This document shows, one piece after another, positions 1 to 11,307 of a DNA stretch of 64,000 bases. The notes beneath the pieces were generated by a model. That model was not told the DNA's origin and did not search any database. It was given only the letters and a program-made list of their open reading frames with translations. How positions within the stretch are numbered: the stretch's first letter is position 1; the number at the start of each line of letters is the position of its first letter. The position numbers and the translations under genes were made by a program. Origin of the DNA: Runella defluvii (GTDB taxonomy: Bacteria; Bacteroidota; Bacteroidia; Cytophagales; Spirosomataceae); the NCBI RefSeq assembly GCF_014195535.1, contig NZ_JACIBY010000008.1, forward strand, positions 186,001-250,000. The letters run 5' to 3'.

Positions 1-1082
1 AGCGGCGAAAAAGGAATCACTTGGCCTTTGTGACGAAACTCCGTGACGTGGTAATTTCCCCGCAACTGTGGGATGCCTTTGAGGGCAGGTTGTTTGTAAG
101 GGTCGTACAAAAAGTTGATGACCGACAAGTACGTAAAAACGGGTAAAAACAAAATGAGCGTGCCTGTTTTGAGCGAAATGCGCGTAATACGCTGCCAAGC
201 TTCGGAAAAAGTAGGGTAGTAGGTGGTAGGAATAGTCGGCTTCTCCAAAATGAGCAGGTTGTAGAGTTTTGGAATGTAGTCAACTAATAAAAAGGCCGAA
301 AACAACACAAAGTAAGAGCTGTAAACGTGTACGCCGCCGTCGTAGGAAAAGTTGACATAGACGATGTCGGCCAGTGCGCCAAACAGTAAAATGGCACCCC
401 AAAAGGTAGTGGCTCTAAAAAACAATAACGCTCCCGCTGCTACTTCAACTACGCCCGTAAATACTTCGTACCAAGGCACAATCCCAATCGAAAGCCAGTA
501 GATTTTTTGGAGGGTCAAATCCCCAAAATTGGTATTCAATACCCCCCAAGACGGGTAAGGAAGTTGCGTAGGTGTGAGCTTGGTGAAGCCAAATCCAATG
601 ATGCCAATGCCTGCGCGGTAGCGCACAATCACGCGAAGCCAGTAGTAAAGCAAGTTGTATTCCTTACGGTCTTTTTTGGTGACGGTGGCAATGCCCGTCC
701 ATGCCAATCCTACAACGATAGCAAACAGGAAGGTAATGACCCAAACGGCGTACCCGTTGAGGGTGCTGCCAAAGATGCGGTTGCCAAAGAAGTTTAAACC
801 AGAACCAAAACGCGCCACGTCGTACAGGTCGCGGTAGTGCAGGTGGAGCCAATCAAACGTCGCCACTTCTTTGTACCAGTCGAGGTTGTTGGGCAACGAC
901 ATGGCCACAAAAAAGACAAACGCAATGCGGAACGCAATTTTTTTCCACAGCGGCCATGCAGTACCCGACGCCTGTGCTGGTTCTTTGTGTTGCGGAAATG
1001 GCTCCGTTACCGATTGTATGTTTAGAGCGGAAGCCGCTCCTAAATCGACCCTTTCCGAAGTGATTTTTAGTGTCTTTGACAT
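1..1082 (-). CDS. DoxX-like multi-pass membrane protein, cut by window edge (3' end missing)
   Basis: The ATG is at 1082 (protein begins MSKTLKITSERVDLG) and the frame stays open to base 1, so at least 360 residues are present and the C-terminus lies outside the window. It has several hydrophobic segments and a DoxX-like middle: an Arg/Tyr-rich segment (VRYRAGIGIIGFGFTKL) followed by a helix with a Glu (FTGVVEVAAGALLF). It resembles the neighbour at 1102-2445 throughout, including the TNFGDLT / TNYGDFT segment, so the two look like a tandem duplication. The gap between them is 19 bp and both lie downstream of a susC-susD pair, suggesting one transcript. DoxX family members are inner-membrane proteins, some linked to oxidative stress or thiosulfate oxidation; the substrate here is unknown. 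Confidence 0.75.
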   Translation of the reverse strand, partial: MSKTLKITSERVDLGAASALNIQSVTEPFPQHKEPAQASGTAWPLWKKIAFRIAFVFFVAMSLPNNLDWYKEVATFDWLHLHYRDLYDVARFGSGLNFFGNRIFGSTLNGYAVWVITFLFAIVVGLAWTGIATVTKKDRKEYNLLYYWLRVIVRYRAGIGIIGFGFTKLTPTQLPYPSWGVLNTNFGDLTLQKIYWLSIGIVPWYEVFTGVVEVAAGALLFFRATTFWGAILLFGALADIVYVNFSYDGGVHVYSSYFVLFSAFLLVDYIPKLYNLLILEKPTIPTTYYPTFSEAWQRITRISLKTGTLILFLPVFTYLSVINFLYDPYKQPALKGIPQLRGNYHVTEFRHKGQVIPFSP

Positions 1083-1101
1083 AGCAGTAAAGCGTTTGAG
1101 T

Positions 1102-2445
1102 TTAGAGTTTTAAGCCGCTCCGACGTCCTGTTTTTTGCGCTTCGAACGTGAGGTATTTTTTGTTGATTTTGTGCAGTACAGCATACACCGAATCCCGCCG
1201 TTCGTTGATTCCCGAGAGGACAATCGTTGAGTCATTGGGTTGAGAATAATGCAATTCAAGGGCTTCGTTCGCGTAGTGCTTGTTACGGTTTTTGAGGTGC
1301 AAAACGTGTTGTTTTTCATCCACTTCGTAACTGTAATAATGACGCCCCTGCGAACCTGCCAATTCATAAGTGCGGTCGTCGTCGTTGGTGTGAATCTCTT
1401 CAGTGTTGGTCAAATCCAATTTTACCGAACGATTTGATTTAATACTGAGTGTATTCCATTTTTCAAATACCACATCTTGCCAGCGCGTTGAGTCTGTTTT
1501 TGAGTAGGGCAGGGGTGTGGAATTGACCTTAAATTCGCTGACGTTGTAAATCCCTTCTGAATGCGGTAAGCCTTGCTTGGCGGGGAATTGGTACGGCCCT
1601 TTTTTGTAGGCTGCGTAGGTTTCTGCGCCATACACCACCACAAACAAAAGAATATAAACGGCTTTCAACGCCCAACGAGCTTTTTGCCAATTGGCCTGAA
1701 AAACAGGTTGATACTTGTTGGGAAGCGTAGGTTTTTCGAGCGATACCAACGTAAACAAGCGGAGGGCGTCGTACGAAAACAAAAAGAGGGCTAACGTAAT
1801 GAGGTAAAAACTATAGATGTATTCGCCGCCTTCGTAGGCGATGTTGGAGACAAAGACGTTGCCCGTAAAAGGCAAAATAATGAGCGTACCAATGGTGGCA
1901 GTTTTGCGGTGGAGCAACAGAAGCCCACCCACAATTTCGACCAAACCCAAGAACGATTGGTAATTAGGGACGACGCCCAAGCCCAACGAAAATAGTTTCC
2001 AAGCCGTGAAGTCACCGTAATTGGTATTGAGGTTGCTGAGTGAGGGGAGGGGCGATTGCAACGGAAAAAACTTAATGAATCCGTAGGCAATCACACCAAG
2101 TGCTAAGCGGTAGCGCACCAAAACGCGGATTCCGTAGTAAAGCTTGTTGTAATCAGTCGTTGGTTTGTCGATTCGTGACCAAATGAGCGCACCAATGCCC
2201 GCCAAAACGGCCACAATCAGCCAGTTTGCAAAGCTTTCTTGTCCTATGAAATTTGGAGAGTATTTGGACAAATAAAAGATATTTCGGTAGCTAAACGCCC
2301 AATCTTCGGTTACAAATAAGTGCTTAAAAAATCGAAGGTCGAGCGGAAGAACCTGAATTAGGAAATAGAGCCCAAAGAATCGAAAAATGTTTTTTTCCCA
2401 TCCTTGCCATTCGGTAGAATCGTCGAGGAGTAATTCTTTTGCCAT
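1102..2445 (-). CDS. DoxX-like multi-pass membrane protein with C-terminal extracytoplasmic domain
   Basis: 447 residues starting at ATG 2445. The first ~280 residues hold several transmembrane segments with the DoxX-like pattern (VRYRLALGVIAYGFIKFF, then LGLVEIVGGLLLLHRK). The last ~160 residues are hydrophilic and probably soluble, a layout common in Bacteroidota members. It is the upstream member of a duplicated pair with the partial gene at 1-1082. It sits 120 bp downstream of susD on the same strand, so it may be cotranscribed with the nutrient-uptake pair. Function is not recognisable beyond family; quinone-linked or redox membrane roles are known for some DoxX/DoxD proteins, but nothing in this sequence fixes a substrate. 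Confidence 0.7.
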   Translation of the reverse strand: MAKELLLDDSTEWQGWEKNIFRFFGLYFLIQVLPLDLRFFKHLFVTEDWAFSYRNIFYLSKYSPNFIGQESFANWLIVAVLAGIGALIWSRIDKPTTDYNKLYYGIRVLVRYRLALGVIAYGFIKFFPLQSPLPSLSNLNTNYGDFTAWKLFSLGLGVVPNYQSFLGLVEIVGGLLLLHRKTATIGTLIILPFTGNVFVSNIAYEGGEYIYSFYLITLALFLFSYDALRLFTLVSLEKPTLPNKYQPVFQANWQKARWALKAVYILLFVVVYGAETYAAYKKGPYQFPAKQGLPHSEGIYNVSEFKVNSTPLPYSKTDSTRWQDVVFEKWNTLSIKSNRSVKLDLTNTEEIHTNDDDRTYELAGSQGRHYYSYEVDEKQHVLHLKNRNKHYANEALELHYSQPNDSTIVLSGINERRDSVYAVLHKINKKYLTFEAQKTGRRSGLKL

Positions 2446-2565
2446 GGTTGGTTCTAACGGTTATAAGGTGAATAGAAGTTGTTATGATTTGGACTACCCC
2501 CTCACCAAACTCCTCCCCGTACGCCGTTGCGGCTTGTGAGGGAGGATGTTAAGAGGTGTTAGGGG

Positions 2566-3921
2566 TTAATAGCCAGGGTTTTGTTCCAATGCTTTGTCAG
2601 AAAGAAGTTGCTGAACAGGGATAGGCAACACGTAGCGATTAGCCTCCGAAAGACTAAAGACGGCAGGAGCGCGCCCCGTACGGACGATGTCGTACCAACG
2701 GTGTGGTTCTAACGCAAATTCTACGCGACGCTCGTTTTCAATCGCCAACAACAAATCGTTTTTGGTAGCGGCTGTACTGGCAGCAATGCCCGCGCGGTCG
2801 CGAATCAAGTTCAAATCAGCCAAGCCAAGTGTGAGTTTATCTTGTTGGGCGCGCGCTTCGGCCCGAATCAAAATGATTTCCGCAATACGAAGTACGTAGC
2901 TTGGGTCAGAGGCAGGGTTGCGGTAGTACAAATTTCCGTACCAGCGGTTTTGGTTGTCTTTGGCGACCAATGCACTGCGCGTTCCTCCCACGGCGGGGTT
3001 GTTGAGCAAAGCCACGAGGGCATCGTTGGGAGCCCACTGGCGTGTACCACCGTTGGTTTGGGGTTGCCATTGTCCACGGTGGCTGTTTACTTCGGTGGTA
3101 CCGTTGTAAAAAATCTCAAAAATAGATTCAGTCGTTCCGCGGGCATCGTTAGCAAAAAACGCACTAAACGGTTTTGTCAATTTGTAATTAGTAGCGTCAC
3201 TGATGACCTTATCGGCATATTCTTCGGCTTTGACCCACTCTTTTTGGTACAAATGATAACGCGCTCTCAAGGCCCAAACGGTTTTGCGGGTAGCCCGATA
3301 ACGGTCAGTGGTGGCGGGTAAAAGTGGTTCGGCCGTTTCTAAGTCCTTGAGTACTTGGGCGTAGGTTTCGGCAACGCTGCTGCGTTTGATTCCGCTGTTG
3401 TCGGTGGGGTTGATGGTCGGTTTGGTAATAAGAGGTACACCACCCCACGTCCGAGCCAAGTCAAAATAGGCCAATGCACGCGCAAAATAAGCTTCTCCAA
3501 TGTACTGATTCCGAAGGGCATCGGTTAGTTGGGCATCTTTAACGGCGGGTACTTTGTCGATGACGTTGTTGGCGCGGTTGATGGTTCGGTAAATCGAAAT
3601 CCAAGCCGAGCTAATGGTTGAATTGTCGGCATTGACTTTTTTATTGATAAACTCTTGAACCTGCGACTGCGAACCCGTCCAAACGATATTATCGCCCGAC
3701 AAATAACCAATGGATTGGAAAGAAGTGCCGTAGTAACTGCCGTCGGCGAGGGCGCTATAGACTCCTCTTACGGCTGTTTCGGCCGAAGAACGATCCACAA
3801 TGGTGGCGGCGTCGGAGATAAATTCTTTGGGCTGAACATCCAGAAATTTTTCGCAAGAACTACTTGCCAGCGCCAAGCTTACCCAGAGTATATGATGTTT
3901 GAATTTCATTGTTTTGTTCAA
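2566..3921 (-). CDS. SusD/RagB-family outer-membrane nutrient-binding lipoprotein
   Basis: 451 residues. The N-terminus is a lipoprotein signal: hydrophobic stretch ending in LASSSC followed by EKFLDVQP, so the mature lipidated Cys is near residue 23. SusD features include the N-terminal EKFLDVQP segment, TPR-like helices, and the typical C-terminus (PHRWYDIVRTG, LPIPVQQL, ending QNPGY). The start could be the Met five codons in (3909), which gives a neater signal peptide. The gene begins 3 bp after the susC stop, so the pair is translated from one transcript. SusD proteins cap the SusC barrel at the cell surface and bind the substrate. Substrate is unknown; no glycoside hydrolase lies nearby, which argues against a classical polysaccharide locus. 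Confidence 0.93.
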   Translation of the reverse strand: MNKTMKFKHHILWVSLALASSSCEKFLDVQPKEFISDAATIVDRSSAETAVRGVYSALADGSYYGTSFQSIGYLSGDNIVWTGSQSQVQEFINKKVNADNSTISSAWISIYRTINRANNVIDKVPAVKDAQLTDALRNQYIGEAYFARALAYFDLARTWGGVPLITKPTINPTDNSGIKRSSVAETYAQVLKDLETAEPLLPATTDRYRATRKTVWALRARYHLYQKEWVKAEEYADKVISDATNYKLTKPFSAFFANDARGTTESIFEIFYNGTTEVNSHRGQWQPQTNGGTRQWAPNDALVALLNNPAVGGTRSALVAKDNQNRWYGNLYYRNPASDPSYVLRIAEIILIRAEARAQQDKLTLGLADLNLIRDRAGIAASTAATKNDLLLAIENERRVEFALEPHRWYDIVRTGRAPAVFSLSEANRYVLPIPVQQLLSDKALEQNPGY

Positions 3922-3924
3922 TTT

Positions 3925-6900
3925 TTAGAATGTAACATTGATACCAATCTGTACTCCTAGCGGTTGGGGAGGTGTACCTAAGTCGATGCCTTGCTGGTTT
4001 TGGTCGCTGCTTGCACTCGACTCAGGATCTAAACCTGTGTATTTGGTCAATAGCCAAAGATTGGTTCCCGAAGCGTACACGCGAAGCTGGTCAGCTCCAA
4101 TTTTACGACTAACTGATTTTGGAATCGAGTACCCTACGTTGAGTGAGCGAAGGCGCACAAACGAGCCATCTTCTAACCAACGGCTGCCGCCGTCGCGGTA
4201 GTTGTTGACGTTGATGCCATCGGGACGAGGTACGTCGGTGATGTCGCCAGGTTTTTGCCAACGTTGGTTGTTTTTGGCAAAAATGATTCGTGCCGCGTCG
4301 CGCGCGCCGCCTCCTTCGCCAAAGAAGCGGTTGTGGTTATAAATCTTGTTGCCGTATTGGAAAGAGAAAAATAAGCCAATATCAAAGCCTTTGTAGGAGA
4401 AGTTATTGGTCAAGCCTCCAAAGAATTTTGGCCAAATACTGCCCACAATTTGGCGGTCAGCCACGGTGATTTGTCCGTCTTTGTTGACGTCATCGTAAAT
4501 GACATTTCCCGTTTGTGGGTCAACGCCCAGTTCTTTATATACCCAGAACGAATACAGTGGCGTGCCCTGTTGCTGTAAAATCAAATCGCGGCTTCCGTAA
4601 CGAAGGGGGTTGGGTAGTTTTTCAATGTTGTTGATGTTGCGGGCAATGTTGAAACTGGTAGTCCATTGTAAATCACCCTTGCGAATGTTGACCGAACTGA
4701 TGCCCAGTTCAAAACCTTTGTTGGTGATTTCGGCGGCGTTCGACCAGTAGTTGCTAAACCCTGACGTGGCGGGCAAGGCCAATTGCAGCAAACCGTTGGT
4801 GGTGTATTTGTTATAGACGTTAAATTCTACGTTGAGGCGTTGGTCTAAGAAAGAAGCATCAAGTCCGACGTTAAATTGACGCGTACGTTCCCATTGTAAA
4901 TCGGCGTTACCCAACTGTTGAGGGGCAGTTCCTGCTGAACTTTGGTAGCCCGAACCACCCGTCCAAAGACCTTGCGAGGCAAAGTTTCCAATGCCGTTTT
5001 GGTTTCCAATCACCCCGACGCTGGCCCGTAGTTTGAGGTCGCTCAGCACCCGAACGTCCTGCAAAAATGCTTCTTGTTTAATCCGCCACGCGACCCCCGC
5101 CGAAGGGAAAAAGCCCCACTTGCGGTTGTTCCCGAAGCGAGACGAACCATCGGCCCGAGCGCTGAAATCAATGAGGTATTTTCCGCCAAAATTGTAATCT
5201 ATTTTGGCAAAAAATGAGGCCAAGTTGCTTTTGCTCCAACTTTGGGAAGCGGCAGTAGTGGCGGCCGACGAAATTTGGGTAAATTGGTTATTGGCAAAAC
5301 CGCGCCCTTCGGCATACGTACGGGTCAGCAAATCGCTTTGAAGCGTATTTCCTACCAAAACTCCAAACGAGTGTTTGACCCCTATTTTCTGACGGAAGGT
5401 AAGCGTTTGTTCGTTCAGCCAAGTGGTAAATTGACTAATCGAAGACGTTGCCAAACCGTTCGGACTTCCCGAAATCAACAAGTTGTTCCAGTATTCAGAT
5501 TCGTTGTAGTTGTTGTAATCAACGCCCCAGCTGCTGCGGAATTTTAGGTTGGGTAAAAGTTGAACATCCGCGTATAAGTTGCCAATGTAACGCAAGCTGG
5601 CGGAGTTAACGTTGTAATTATCAAGCAATAACGTAAGATTGTCAAATCCTGCGCGCCCCACCAAAACCCCTTGTTCGTTGACGGGCGAAAGGTACGTTGG
5701 CGTGTGCAATGCCGCTTGTAGGAGTCCTCCCGCAGGGCCATCTCCCGCGCGGGCTTGGTTGCGGTACGTACGGGTAAAGGTGTTGCTCACGCCTACCTGA
5801 ACGTTGTCGTTTACTTTCTGGTCAAGGTTAACTTTAAAACTGGCGCGTTGGAACGTAATCGGTTTAATGATAGCTTCTTGCGTGTTGAGACCACCGCCAA
5901 TGTAGTACTTGGTACTTTTGGTACCGCCCGAAAGCGAAAGGTCGTAATTAGACAAGCTTGCCGTGCGGAACAGTTCACTCAAACGGTCGTACGTTTGTTG
6001 TTCTTCGGGTAGCCCACGTCCGCCTTCTGTTACTGGGCGGAAGGGACGGTTGGCAAACGTGCGGTTGAGCGAAGGGGTATCTTTGCCCGTGTTGATCCAC
6101 CATTCATTGACAAGCTGGGCGTGTTCTGGCCCCGTGGTCAATTCCCACAATTTGGTGGCTTTGGCTTGTCCGTACGATGCGTTCAACGAAATCTTTGGCT
6201 TTTGTTCAAAACTTCCGCGTTTGGTCGTAATCAAAATCACCCCGTTGGCACCGCGAGAACCGTACAAAGCCGTCGCTTCGGCGTCTTTGAGGACTTCGAT
6301 ACTTTCAATATCATTGGGATTGAGGTCGGCAATGGGGGAAGTAGCTTTACCGCCCGTTCCGATGGTTTGCAACGAATTATTGTTGATAAACACGCCATCC
6401 ACGACGTAAAGCGGGTCGTTGTCGGCGTTGATGGAAGTTGCCCCGCGTACTCGAATGTTGACTGCTTCTCCAGGAACTCCCGTGTTGCTGGAAATCTGTA
6501 CACCCGATACTTTGCCTTGCAATTGGGCGTCGAAACTGCCCGCTTGGATGGTTTTTGATTCGGCAGGGTCAATTTTTGAAATGGAACCAATGAGGTCTTT
6601 TCGCTCAAGCGTTCCGTAGCCAACGACCACAACCTCAGAGAGTTGTTTGGTGTCAGGCGCAATTTCAAGAACTACTTTGTCTGAATTGACAATGAGTTCT
6701 TTGGTCAAATAACCAATGTAACTGACGACGACCGTGAAGGGTAATTTTTGGCCCGTTCGAAGGGTAAATTTACCATCCGCATCGCTGGTACTTCCGTTGG
6801 TGGTTCCCTTGATGACGACCGACGCACCTACCAATGCCTCCCGTGTCTTTTGGTCGATGAGCTTACCCGAAACCGTCGCGTTGATGGTCGGCGTAGTTTG

Positions 6901-6960
6901 GGCCGAAGCCAGCCATGAGGTAAATAGCAGTAAGCCCCACAGAGATAAAATTTTTTTCAT
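3925..6960 (-). CDS. SusC/RagA-family TonB-linked outer-membrane transporter
   Basis: 1011 residues from ATG 6960, chosen over the ATG 24 codons upstream because the protein then begins with a clean signal peptide (MKKILSLWGLLLF ... ASAQ). Order of domains: carboxypeptidase-regulatory-like domain (about residues 25-110, GKLIDQKTREALVGASV), TonB-dependent plug (SEVVVVGYGT, then DPLYVVDGVFI and LKDAEATALYGSRG), then a long beta-barrel ending in IGINVTF with the terminal aromatic typical of outer-membrane barrels. Works with the SusD gene 3 bp downstream. It imports an unknown ligand using TonB energy. The leader is long (about 960 bp to the next gene) and holds a hairpin at 7055-7084 and a 10-mer (7143-7152) that also occurs upstream of the TonB receptor at 23508. 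Confidence 0.95.
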   Translation of the reverse strand: MKKILSLWGLLLFTSWLASAQTTPTINATVSGKLIDQKTREALVGASVVIKGTTNGSTSDADGKFTLRTGQKLPFTVVVSYIGYLTKELIVNSDKVVLEIAPDTKQLSEVVVVGYGTLERKDLIGSISKIDPAESKTIQAGSFDAQLQGKVSGVQISSNTGVPGEAVNIRVRGATSINADNDPLYVVDGVFINNNSLQTIGTGGKATSPIADLNPNDIESIEVLKDAEATALYGSRGANGVILITTKRGSFEQKPKISLNASYGQAKATKLWELTTGPEHAQLVNEWWINTGKDTPSLNRTFANRPFRPVTEGGRGLPEEQQTYDRLSELFRTASLSNYDLSLSGGTKSTKYYIGGGLNTQEAIIKPITFQRASFKVNLDQKVNDNVQVGVSNTFTRTYRNQARAGDGPAGGLLQAALHTPTYLSPVNEQGVLVGRAGFDNLTLLLDNYNVNSASLRYIGNLYADVQLLPNLKFRSSWGVDYNNYNESEYWNNLLISGSPNGLATSSISQFTTWLNEQTLTFRQKIGVKHSFGVLVGNTLQSDLLTRTYAEGRGFANNQFTQISSAATTAASQSWSKSNLASFFAKIDYNFGGKYLIDFSARADGSSRFGNNRKWGFFPSAGVAWRIKQEAFLQDVRVLSDLKLRASVGVIGNQNGIGNFASQGLWTGGSGYQSSAGTAPQQLGNADLQWERTRQFNVGLDASFLDQRLNVEFNVYNKYTTNGLLQLALPATSGFSNYWSNAAEITNKGFELGISSVNIRKGDLQWTTSFNIARNINNIEKLPNPLRYGSRDLILQQQGTPLYSFWVYKELGVDPQTGNVIYDDVNKDGQITVADRQIVGSIWPKFFGGLTNNFSYKGFDIGLFFSFQYGNKIYNHNRFFGEGGGARDAARIIFAKNNQRWQKPGDITDVPRPDGINVNNYRDGGSRWLEDGSFVRLRSLNVGYSIPKSVSRKIGADQLRVYASGTNLWLLTKYTGLDPESSASSDQNQQGIDLGTPPQPLGVQIGINVTF

Positions 6961-7054
6961 TACTTTGCAGTGGTTAAATAAAACAAATGGTTGTGCCACT
7001 TCCTGTGAAGGAAATGGTATCATTTTAGCCAATGAGCCTTTGTTGCTTTAGCTT

Positions 7055-7084
7055 GTGCCAGGGTAGTTGCCGCTACTCTGGCAC
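7055..7084 (-). promoter_or_regulatory. stem-loop in the susC leader
   Basis: Inverted repeat GTGCCAG-g-GTAG / CTAC-t-CTGGCAC with a 6-nt loop, about 95 bp upstream of the susC start. On the minus strand it would form a stable hairpin in the 5' leader; no U-tract follows on that strand. On the plus strand it is followed by a T-rich stretch, but no plus-strand gene precedes it. A leader regulatory structure is the more likely reading. Confidence 0.4.
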
Positions 7085-7142
7085 GTTTTGTTTATTGGTG
7101 ATTTAAAAATGGTTACTTCAAAATTTGTTTCTGGATTAAAGA

Positions 7143-7152
7143 CTATCGAATA
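7143..7152. promoter_or_regulatory. 10-mer CTATCGAATA shared by two receptor leaders
   Basis: The same 10 bases occur at 26138-26147, 63 bp upstream of the TonB receptor start, and again at 26042-26051 inside that receptor's first codons. Here it is 183 bp upstream of susC. Orientation relative to the downstream gene is the same. Chance occurrence of a given 10-mer three times in 64 kb is unlikely, so it may be an operator; this is inference. Confidence 0.3.
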
Positions 7153-7703
7153 AATATAGAAATTTTTGTAGGTTTTTCGTTTTTTCTTTATTCTGTGTAT
7201 ATTATCTCATTTGAATGATTTCCTGTAAGCTGTATTTGCCCGTAAATAACTAACCATTGGTTTACTGGTTAGTGGATATTTTTAAAATAAATGGAAGAAA
7301 TGAGTTTGGGTTTGACCAGAAGCTTACTACCATTGGTATAGAAGCTGCTGATTGTTAATTGTGGGCACAAAGTTGAAAAGCCTGTTTCATATAAACAAGC
7401 TTTAAATATAATTTTTTTTATAATTATCACCCTAAAATCTATCTATTTATAGTAAATAAATTAGTCTATATGTAAAATATATTGGCATAAAATCTTCTAA
7501 ATGTATTATTTATTCTCGTTTTGAGCGTATTCTAGGGGTAAAATGGTACTTTTTGAAGAGTAGTAGCGACTAAATGCCTTGTTTAGACTAAAAAATGAAG
7601 GCATAAACTCCTAATAATCAATAGACTAATTGAAATTTCATTTTTTAATTTTTTTTGAAAAATAGTTGGAAAATTGTTTTTTTATTTCTCACCTTTGCAT
7701 TCA

Positions 7704-7788
7704 CAATCACTGAGCGAAGTGATATACCATTTGGCTATTTATTCAACTAAGCTAAGTTTTGTTCTTCACTTGAAAGTGAAGCTTTTTT
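7704..7788 (+). ncRNA. candidate ~85-nt small RNA or leader RNA
   Basis: A Bacteroidota-type promoter precedes it: TTG at 7666-7668, 21-bp spacer, then CACCTTTG at 7690-7697. Transcription would start near 7704. The first bases form a hairpin ATCACT-GAGCGA-AGTGAT (7706-7723). The end is a terminator-like hairpin CTTCACTT/AAGTGAAG (7764-7781) followed by six Ts (7783-7788). No start codon with a sensible ORF lies between. It could be a stand-alone sRNA or an attenuated leader of the YceI gene 136 bp further on. No known RNA family was recognised. Confidence 0.35.
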
Positions 7789-7923
7789 AGAAAAAGTATC
7801 GCTCATCAAAATTCATCGAAAATTTTTTAACAATTAATCATTTGAATGCAGTCTTTCATTTATACAAAATATCTACAATGTATATAGGAATAATTATTTT
7901 TTAAACTTAAATTAAGAAACACC

Positions 7924-8538
7924 ATGAAAAAAGTACCAGTTGTTGTTGCCTCATTTATGTTGTTTGGAGGCGTTTCGCAAGCTCGTCCGTCGAAAAAGGA
8001 AAGCTCGTATGCTGTTGATACCCGAAACAGTAAGTTGGTTTGGGTGGACAAGAAAGTGACGGGAGAACACACGGGTTTTGTTCCCATCACCAATGGAAGC
8101 CTCGTGTGGGCAGACAACAAGCTCAAAGGGGGGAACTTTGACATTGATGTTAAAAACTTAACCGTAACTGACATTACGGATGCTTCGTACAACGAAAAGT
8201 TGGTGGGGCACCTTAAAAATGATGACTTTTTTGCCGTCGCAAAATACCCCAAAGCAAGTTTTGTAATTTCTTCGGTGACGCCCAAAGGGGCTAACAACTA
8301 CGAAATAGTGGGTAAACTTACCATCAAGGGCATTACGCAAGAAGTTAGGTTTCCAGCCGTGGTAAAAGCCGAGAAATCGCTCCTTACTGCCCAGGCCAAG
8401 ATTAAGGTGGACCGTACTAAGTTTGATATTCGTTATCGGTCGAGCAACTTTTTCGAAAACTTGGGAGATAAGGCCATCGAAAACGACTTTACGCTTGACG
8501 TTAATTTAGTGGCAAATGCCTCGTCAAGCCAACAATAA
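7924..8538 (+). CDS. YceI-family periplasmic lipocalin-like protein
   Basis: 204 residues with a short signal peptide (MKKVPVVVASFMLFGG ... ARPS). YceI signatures are visible: the N-terminal strand with NSKLVWVDKKVTGEHTG, the central NEKLVGHLKNDDFF, AKYPKASFVI, and the GKLTIKGITQEV segment. YceI proteins form an eight-strand barrel that binds long-chain isoprenoids such as polyprenyl pyrophosphates or quinones in the periplasm. It is followed after 131 bp by the cysteine desulfurase gene on the same strand, with a strong hairpin between, so cotranscription is uncertain. Start chosen at the only Met giving a signal peptide. Confidence 0.92.
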   Translation: MKKVPVVVASFMLFGGVSQARPSKKESSYAVDTRNSKLVWVDKKVTGEHTGFVPITNGSLVWADNKLKGGNFDIDVKNLTVTDITDASYNEKLVGHLKNDDFFAVAKYPKASFVISSVTPKGANNYEIVGKLTIKGITQEVRFPAVVKAEKSLLTAQAKIKVDRTKFDIRYRSSNFFENLGDKAIENDFTLDVNLVANASSSQQ

Positions 8539-8603
8539 AAGGGGGGAAGTCCCCAAAAATTAGTCTGTATGTATATTTAAGGTGGGTTAGTTATTTCAAA
8601 TAA

Positions 8604-8626
8604 CCGTCGGGGGCTTACCCCGACGG
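8604..8626. repeat. 9-bp perfect stem with GCTTA loop (REP-like)
   Basis: CCGTCGGGG / CCCCGACGG around GCTTA, between the YceI and cysteine desulfurase genes. It may terminate the YceI transcript, although the following bases (AGTATTTT) give only a weak T-tract. The CTTA loop also appears in stem-loops at about 50041-50540 and 55547-55562, suggesting a family of dispersed palindromes. Confidence 0.5.
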
Positions 8627-8669
8627 AGTATTTTCCTCCACCTCTCTAACATTCCAATCATCAGACACC

Positions 8670-11175
<2,506 letters not shown>

Positions 11176-11307
11176 TTTTTTATTGAGTCTTTTTCATAGC
11201 CCTGTATAGGGAGAGTGAAAGGGAATTTGGGAAATGAGTCAATTTGGGGTAATCGCTTGAATTATCCCAAATTTTATTTTCCAAAGGACATTCCTCAAAC
11301 TGAATAA

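Larger units (their letters stand above)
6961..7923. other. long AT-rich divergent intergenic region
   Basis: About 960 bp between susC (minus) and the YceI gene (plus) without a convincing ORF. It is clearly richer in A+T than the surrounding genes. It contains a susC-side stem-loop (7055-7084), the 10-mer CTATCGAATA (7143-7152), a 7-bp inverted repeat CTAACCA/TGGTTAG (7250-7272), and a promoter-hairpin-terminator arrangement (7666-7788) that could be a small RNA. The rest shows nothing I can assign. Confidence 0.6.

Noticed and set aside
655-1113. Plus-strand ORFs of 60-96 codons at the left edge
   Set aside because: They are antisense shadows of the truncated DoxX-like gene, whose minus-strand frame is open from 1082 to the edge.
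6961-7032. 24-codon N-terminal extension of the SusC-type transporter
   Set aside because: Extension has no signal peptide character, and the internal ATG at 6960 starts a normal one.
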